A stretch of DNA of 64,000 nucleotides from Azadirachta indica (lineage: Eukaryota > Streptophyta > Magnoliopsida > Sapindales > Meliaceae), in NCBI GenBank assembly GCA_022749755.1, contig CM040440.1, positions 11,643,269-11,707,268 on the forward strand, in the 5' to 3' direction. Shown here piece after piece: positions 57,997 to 64,000 of this stretch. The position numbers and the translations under genes were made by a program. Under the pieces are notes generated by a model that saw nothing but the letters and a program-made list of their open reading frames with translations, searched no databases and was not told the origin of the DNA. The first letter of the stretch is position 1, and each line of letters starts with the position of its first letter.

Positions 57997-59032
57997 CTTG
58001 GCATATTGTTTCGTTCATTGTTTTATATGTTGCTTTGCTTTCTCATGAATCTGCTTAATGAAATTAGCTTCTTCGTGCCATCTAAATTAATGCGCTCATT
58101 TATAGAACTTCCTACATGCTCCCTTAGTACAATTCTTAAACAAGTCACAAAAATTAGAGTTTGTTATATACAACTCCTTAATGTACTCAAATCAAGCAAT
58201 TTAGCATCAAGATTTGTAAGTAAAGCGTATAGTGCATCAGCAACTATATTTTCTTTGCCTTATTTGTATTTGATCACATAAGAAAATGTCTAAATGAACT
58301 CTACCCATTTGGCATGACGTCTGCTTAATTTGTGCTGCGCCTTTAAATGTTTCAAGAATTCATAATCCATATGAATCACAAATTCTTTGGACCAAAGGTA
58401 ATGCTGCCAAGTTTTTAGAGTTCGAACTAATGCATATAATTCTTTGTCATAAGTGGGATAGTTCAAAGCCGCGCCATTTAGTTTCTCACTAAAGTACGCA
58501 ATCGGTCTTCCTCCTTGCATTAATACGCCTCCGATTCCTGTACCTGAAGCATCACACTCTTATCTCAAATGTTTTAACAAAGTTAGGTAAGACAAGTAAA
58601 GGTGTATTAGTTAATTTTTCTTTGATAAGTTTGAATGCCTTTTCTTGCACTTTTCCCCACTTGAACAGAGCATTTTTCTTGATGACTTCGGTTAAGGGTG
58701 CAACTATGCTACTAAAATATCGAACAAAACGCCGATAAAAACTGGCCAATTCATGAAAGCTTCTTATTTGATTCATCGAAGTAGCCATTAGCCATTCTTG
58801 AATTACCTTCACCTTCTTCTCATTGACCTCAATCCCTTTAGCACTTACAACTAAACAAAGAAACACAAGCTTATCCGTGCAAAATTTACATTTCTTAAAA
58901 TTAGCAAATGTCCCATCTTTCTTAAACACTAGTAGCACTGGAACCGCACAAGAACTCATGCTTTCTCTAACATACCCTTTCTCCATCAGCTCATTAACTT
59001 GTCATTGAAGTTCCTTTGTCTCCTCGGGATTA
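57997..59032 (-). pseudogene. pol: Family-2 pol: RT, RNase H and integrase pieces
   Basis: Minus strand. 58552-58986 begins with LTEKGYVRES-type text and [17 protein letters not shown], then jumps to FANFKKCKFCTDKLVFL, so the whole catalytic palm including the YFDD box is deleted. The thumb follows ([18 protein letters not shown]) with the start of RNase H. 58290-58520 is the rest of RNase H ([40 protein letters not shown]). 58130-58290 holds GKENIVADAL-type text. 57997-58110 is an integrase piece seen also at 43060-43170. A frame break near 58540 separates the two RNase H parts. Nonfunctional. Confidence 0.85.
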
Positions 59033-60574
59033 TGATATGCAAATTTTAAATGTTCGCAAGTGCACGAATCATTAATAGCTAACAATAAGTTTACCCGAGG
59101 TCGATCTCTCACGGAATTACAATGGTTTAAATCCTTATTATTTTCTGTTAATTACTAATTTAAGCAAATATAAAATCGTAAATATTCTAATGCAATTAAA
59201 TTACAATTTCAAATTATTTCAATTGAAGTAATTAAATAGATAAATTACAAGAACTTAAAATCTATAAAATTTTGTTGAATTCAATTAAATTAGATGGGGT
59301 TTGGCTAGTTATCTAATCTGATATTAAAATATAAGGTGAATTAAACAACCATTATGTATTTTAGATTATTGGTTTTTCTACTAAAACTAGAGAATTCCAA
59401 TGATCATGGTAATTCTCACTTACAATGAATTAAATATATCTTTGATATGAGGCTTCTACTTAATTAATTGTATTGTTACAAAAAAATCATTTAACCATTT
59501 AAATCAAACCAATTCAGTGGATTCAATTTAAATACTTGTTTAAAAGAGCTTAATTAAGGTAAAATGATGTTTTTAACACCTTAATTCTCAAATTAATTTC
59601 AATCACAAATAATAGATTGCAAATCCACAACAAATAATCAAAATTATATAGATCAATGAACAAGAAATAATCTCAACTTTCAAATTAATCACGTTTCACA
59701 AAATATTCAATACCATTTCAATAGCAAAGCCAAACTCCCAAAATATGTTTACACTTCCATTCTTAAATTCAAATCTATGAATCTAATTACAAAAGTTCTA
59801 AACATATTTGAAAAATAAACAAACTAAAAGAAAGCTTCCCTTTTTTGAAGGTTCACCACCAAGTTTTTGAAAAAGATGATAATTCTGCCCAGTAAGAATG
59901 TCCTCTTCAATCTAGCAATCCTCCCCCCTCAATCAAAAACTCCCTCTTACTCATTGGTCAAATTAAAATATTTAACAAATAAGCAAAATTTATTTAGTCA
60001 TCAAACTCAAGTTGGGTGTGTAAATTTAGAATATTTGTAACATAAAACGTATACTTATAATTATTTACAATTATACGTACCATTGTAATTCACATTAATG
60101 ATTCTTTATTTTACAGTATTATTGGTCAAATTATTCCCCAATTCGTTCTCAACACCAGCAGCCTATCCAAAAGTCATCCCTCTTACTCATTTTGTTAACA
60201 ACTTATTCAAAATTTACTCCTACATGTCAAGGAAAGTCTATCCCCCCAATTGTCTTCTTTCCAGCTGGAGTTTTGACCTTTAAAACTTCAATATTTGCTT
60301 TCTTTTTAAAATGTAGAGTTGTAAATCATTATGTCTAGTTTTTAAATTATTTTGTATCACTTAAAATATGAGTATTGAGGACAAAGTTATGTTAGAAAAT
60401 ACGGACTATGTTTAGCAAATAGGGGCCTTCCAGCATCTTGGATTTTTTTTTGAGCTTTCTACAATAATTCCTACAAATAATAAAAAGAAGCTCAAAGTAA
60501 TAAAATTTTAAAATAAAATACATGAATAAAGGACATAAACATAACAAAATATTAGGACAAATATTGATTTATCA
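59033..60574 (-). repeat. Athila-like LTR (minus)
   Basis: 1542 bp from tgatatgcaaattttaaatg to acaaatattgatttatca, both ends present. The left flank is family-2 RT (cut in the [11 protein letters not shown] motif) and the right flank is family-4 integrase, so no target duplication is recognisable. It is about 165 bp longer than the 17112 copy because of the insertion at 59966-60133. Confidence 0.85.
59953..60133. repeat. 168-bp insertion bounded by a 13-bp direct repeat
   Basis: attggtcaaatta occurs at 59953-59965 and 60121-60133 with about 155 bp of AT-rich sequence between. The other Athila-like LTRs (near 18040 and, reversed, near 44010) go straight through this place (attattcatcaaattctt-type). 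I see no terminal inverted repeats or coding sequence. Confidence 0.65.
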
Positions 60575-61825
60575 ACAAACTCGGATTTTGTGCATGACAT
60601 TTTGCAACATGGCAGATCTTACACCTTTCCACATGCTTCATCATATCGCATCCCATCTTTGGCCAAAAAAAACTTATCTTTCAAGAGAGCAAGTGTTTTA
60701 TCTTTATCAAAGTGATCTCCAACACAACTGTCATGAGCTTGCATGATAATAGACTCTCTTAAAGAACACCGAGGAATGCACAAACAATTACCTTTAAAGA
60801 GATAGCCCTCTTGCCGCAAGAATTGCTTGTAAGGATGACTTTCATATTCTGCCCATATATTGCCAAAGTTTGGATCGCTTGCATGTAATTCCTTCACGAC
60901 TTCAAAGCCTATGACTTTCACTTGCATTGAGGATAGCAAGGAATGTTTTTGGTTAAGTGCATCAGCTACAACATTTTGAACTCCAGATTTGTGCTTGATA
61001 GTGAAGTTGAAAGATTGAAGAAATTCTCCAGCATGTCTTCGATTTAGCTTCTGTTGGCTATTAATGAATTTTCAGGCCTCATGATTTGAATAGAGAACAA
61101 TAGGTTTTGAAAGAAAATATTGACTCTAATGAGCCAAAGAGCGACAGATTGCATACAACTCCTTATGGTAAGTAGAATATTTCTTGCGAGATTCATTTAG
61201 TTTCTCACTGAAGAAAGCAATTGGTTTGTTTCCTTGGCTCAAAACACCACCAATTCTAGTATTTGATGCATCATATTCACTTCGAACACTTGGTTAAAAT
61301 CTAAAAGTGAAAGAATGAGTGCTTGATAGTGTCAAAGCTCCTTAATACACTCAGTAATTGGAGTAACAATTGTGCTAAATTCTTTAATAAAATGCCGATA
61401 AAAGGATGCAAGGCCATGAAAACTTCAAATATCATGCAAAGATTTAGGCGTTGGCCAGTTGAGGATTGCTTCTACCTTACTGGAATCCCAAGCCTTCTTT
61501 AGATACAACATAGCCCATAAAGACTAGGCTGTTAGTAAAGAATTCACACATCTTCAAATTAGCATATAACTTTTGTTGTTGCAGTGTGTTGAACACTTGA
61601 CAGAGATGGTTGATATGTTGTTCTTCATCCTTGCTGTATACAAAAATATCATCAAAGTACACAACAACAAATTTTCCAATAAAAGGCTTGAAAACATGAC
61701 TCATCAATCGCATAAAAGTATTTGGAGCATTAGAGAGACCAAAGAGCATCGCCATCCATTCGTAAAGCCCATCTCGAGTTTTAAAAGAAGTTTTTCATTC
61801 ATCTCCAAGCAGCATTCATCTCCAA
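60575..61825 (-). pseudogene. pol: Family-4 pol fragment: RT to integrase zinc region
   Basis: Minus strand. 61477-61755 is RT with [42 protein letters not shown] (catalytic Asp pair kept) and [20 protein letters not shown]. 60950-61440 is thumb and RNase H, broken by stops (AFFSEKLNESRKKYST-type text near 61190). 60619-60939 is the integrase N-terminal zinc region (MQVKVIGFEVVKELHASD, KGNCLCIPRCSLRESIIMQAHDSCVGDHF), colinear with 47942-48250. Its right end carries a repeated catctccaag. It sits between two Athila-like LTR pieces. Confidence 0.87.
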
Positions 61826-61969
61826 GAATATTACATTAGAGTATTTTCGATTTTATGTTTGCTTAAATTATTAATTAAACCATTGCAATTCCGTGAGAGA
61901 TCAACCTCGGGTAAACTTATCGTTAGCTACTAATGATTCGTATACTTGCGAGCATTTAAAATTTGCACA
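61826..61969 (+). repeat. Athila-like 5' LTR, 3' end only
   Basis: The last 144 bp of an Athila-like LTR (gattttatgtttgcttaaatt ... gcgagcatttaaaatttgcaca), the reverse complement of 59040-59190 with a short internal deletion. The rest is missing at the junction with the family-4 fragment. Confidence 0.8.
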
Positions 61970-61978
61970 TTAAGTTTT

Positions 61979-61996
61979 TGGCGCCGTTGTCAGGGA
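61979..61996 (+). other. Primer-binding site, Asp type
   Basis: TGGCGCCGTTGTCAGGGA, ten bases after the LTR end. It differs from the plant tRNA-Asp-complementary TGGCGCCGTTGCCGGGGA at two positions. This primer site is characteristic of Athila and related plant elements and separates family 5 from the initiator-Met families. Confidence 0.88.
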
Positions 61997-62085
61997 ATTG
62001 GTGTTTAAATTCTATATTTGTTTTCTTTGTTGCTATTTGTTTTCTTTGTTTTGAGTGTTTCATTTATTGCTATTTTATTAGATAT

Positions 62086-63729
62086 ATGCACGGTGACAAT
62101 TCTCTAAGAGGAGATCTCGGGGAAAAAAGGAATAATATCTTAAGAATGAGGAAAAACCTGAGACAGCTAGTTGAAGGACATCAATTACGTACTGAACAAG
62201 AAGAAATTGTTGAGGAAACAGCAAGCATGGAGCCCTAAACAACGGAAGTAGCCGAAAGACAAAGGGTGATGAAGGAGTATGCAAAGCCGATTGTTAGCAC
62301 TTCTACATCTTGCATACAATTGGAGGATGCTGCACGAAATTATGAGATAAAAAACATACATTATTCCATGTTGCCTTCTTTTTATGGAATTCTTAACGAA
62401 GATCTTTTAATTTTCATTAGGGGCTTTTATGCGACAGTGCAAACTTTTCCTTTGAAAGGATTAACCGAGGATCAACTTAAAATAAGGTGTTTTCCCTATA
62501 CACTAAAAGATAGAGCTAAAGCTTGGTTAATGACTCTTCCACCAACATCTTTAACTACATGGGAAGCGGTTTACAACAAATTCATGAGAAAATTCTACTC
62601 TGACCAAAAGACCACTGAGTTAAGGACTAAAATTACTACCTTTTCTCAAATGGAGAGAGAGCCTTTTCATGAAGCATGGGATAGATTCAAGATGCTTCTT
62701 ATCCAATGTCCTCATCATCATTTTCCGCTATAGCTACAAAACCAATTTTTCTATGATGGATTGACGCAACAATGTCAATACACGGTTGATAATGTCGCTG
62801 GTGGAGCCATGGGAGAAAAGACCGCAGAAGAGACATATGAGCTATATGAAATGTTGGGTGCTAATTTGCAGCAAAAGAGTGCAAGAGGAAGGAGAGTTGG
62901 GGTGCATGATTTAAGCTCCAACAATGAAATGGCAATGCAACTTGCTGAATTCACTAAGCAAGTCAAACTCCTTACGACCAATAACTAGCCAACTCATAAG
63001 GTATGTGCAATTTGTGGTATTTATGGGCATAATGCTAGCACTTGTTCTTTGTCTTGTGATTCTTACATAGGTGGTGAACAAGAACAAGCTAATTTAATGG
63101 AGTCTTACCAACCTAGGCCAAGACATGATCCTTTTGCAAACACATATAACCCAGGTTGGAGAAATCATCCGAATTTCTCTTGGAAGACTAATAACAATCT
63201 AACATATGCTCAAAACTCAAGGCCAATTCAACATCAAATCCAAGCCATGCCACGTGAACAACCTAGAAGACGAACATTGGAGGAAAGCTTGAACACCTTC
63301 ATTCAAGTCAGTAAAGAAAATTATGAGAGACATAATCAAAGGTTGGATTCCTTAGAAGCATCTATGAAGAGGGTAGAAATGCAAGTTGGGCAACTTGCAG
63401 AACAAATGCAAGGACATCAAAAAGAAAAGCTACCTAGCCAACTCGAGCAAGCAAAAGCTGTTACAGTCTTACGAAGTGATAAAATTATTAATAAACATTT
63501 TGATAATAAAAATTCTAATGTTTACCACTTGATGCAGAAAATGGGGAGCAAGAAGTTTCCAAAGAAGAACAAGCTAAAGATCCCCAACCTTCTAAGCATT
63601 CCGAGAAGAGTGAAGAGAAGGATTCAGCTTCTACTCCATAAAGCAACTGAGCCTTATAGGCCTCCAATTCCTTATCCGCACCATTTAAGAGAAAATAAGA
63701 AAGATAAACAATTTTCTAAGATTTTTTGA
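62086..63729 (+). pseudogene. gag: Athila-like gag
   Basis: One frame from ATG 62086 (MHGDNSLRGDLG), interrupted by stops at 62236, 62731 and 62986. 62266-62733 carries the Athila-type capsid core: YSMLPSFYGILNEDLL, LKIRCFPYTLKDRAKAWLMTLP, TTWEAVYNKFMRKFYSDQKT, AWDRFKMLLIQCPHHHF. 62761-62988 continues (FYDGLTQQ upstream, DNVAGGAMGEKTAEETYELYEMLG). A CCHC knuckle CAICGIYGHNASTC is at about 63004-63045. 63049-63729 has the aromatic/Asn-rich YNPGWRNHPNFSWKTNN motif and a coiled coil (YERHNQRLDSLEASMKRVEMQVGQL). It would form the particle core. The first stop lies only 50 codons in, so this copy is dead. Confidence 0.9.
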
Positions 63730-64000
63730 TATGCTTTCTAAGGTTGATATTAACTTACCTCTTTTGGATGTTATTAGGAATATACCATCATATGCAAAAT
63801 TTTTCAAGAAACTCAACACCAAAAAGAGAAGATATGAGAAGAATGAGAAAGTCATGGTCTCAGAAGTTGCTAGTGCAGTGATTTAACAAAATTTGCCTCC
63901 AAAATTGAAAGATCCTGGAAGTTTCAACATAAACATAACTATGGGGGACAAGAAGATAGCTAAAGCCATGTTAGACTTAGGAGCAAGTATTAATCTAATG
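63722..64000 (+). pseudogene. pol: Athila-like protease region, runs off window
   Basis: After the gag stop at 63727 a shifted frame reads DMLSKVDINLPLLDVIRNIPSYAKFFKKL, then KKRRYEKNEKVMVSEVASAVI with an in-frame TAA near 63883, then PPKLKDPGSFNINITMGDKK and DLGASINLM at the window edge. The last motif contains the retropepsin catalytic Asp in the DLGAS form usual for Athila elements. The frame continues beyond 64000. Confidence 0.87.

Overview
The window is plant nuclear heterochromatin made almost entirely of repeats. It is AT-rich, and I find no host gene, tRNA, rRNA or CRISPR. Two components fill it. The first is a CpG-rich tandem satellite of about 144 bp, present as eight separated blocks (A-H, about 10 kb, roughly 69 monomers). 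The second is a dense nest of Ty3/gypsy-type LTR retrotransposons in both orientations. The plant assignment rests on the primer-binding sites (initiator-Met-type TGGTATCAGAGC and Asp-type TGGCGCCGTTG), an Athila-type gag/protease/integrase, and the nesting style. I cannot name the species.

I separate five LTR families by their ends. Family 1: LTR about 830-850 bp, TGATGCAAATACGG...GGTTCGTATCA, fused gag-pol. Family 2: about 760-825 bp, TGATGCAAACGAAG...GTTCGTATCA. Family 3: related to 2, ending GGTTCACATCA. Family 4: about 770 bp, TGACACGGGAG...GGTATCA. Family 5 (Athila-like): 1.4-1.5 kb, TGATAAATCAATATTTG...TTTGCACA, Asp-type PBS. In families 1, 2 and 4 the pol frame runs past the start of the 3' LTR.

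Layout. 1-566 satellite A. 567-6800 family-3 remnants: a gag-pol-less element, a solo family-4 LTR nested in it, and a decayed minus-strand gag-pol. 6803-8991 satellite B. 8992-10285 family 2 (minus). 10286-17108 family 1 (plus): an integrase stub, a shared LTR, leader, gag-pol and a truncated 3' LTR. 17112-21975 Athila-like 3' half (minus). 21976-28180 satellites C, D and E, separated by a family-3 element carrying a nested solo family-2 LTR and by a solo family-4 LTR. 28181-38552 a head-to-tail family-1 array (minus) with four LTRs and a recent tandem duplication of about 3.05 kb. 38553-42425 satellites F and G with family-2 LTR pieces. 42426-50174 a family-2 pol end, then an Athila-like LTR split by a complete family-4 element with a 5-bp target duplication. 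50175-50667 satellite H. 50668-59032 a family-2 element split by the best-preserved family-1 element (50997-57996). 59033-61825 an Athila-like LTR and a family-4 pol fragment. 61826-64000 the 5' end of an Athila-like element running off the window.

No element here looks autonomous: every pol carries stops, frameshifts or deletions. The longest open gag frames are at 35667-36857 (minus) and 52561-53766 (plus). A 144-bp satellite hosting chromodomain-less gypsy elements and Athila-like copies suggests pericentromeric or centromeric DNA. That is an inference. I found no undescribed protein system. The more unusual signals are a near-exact as-1-type promoter element in a family-2 LTR, clustering of insertions in one part of the satellite monomer, and a conserved candidate intron in the family-1 leader.
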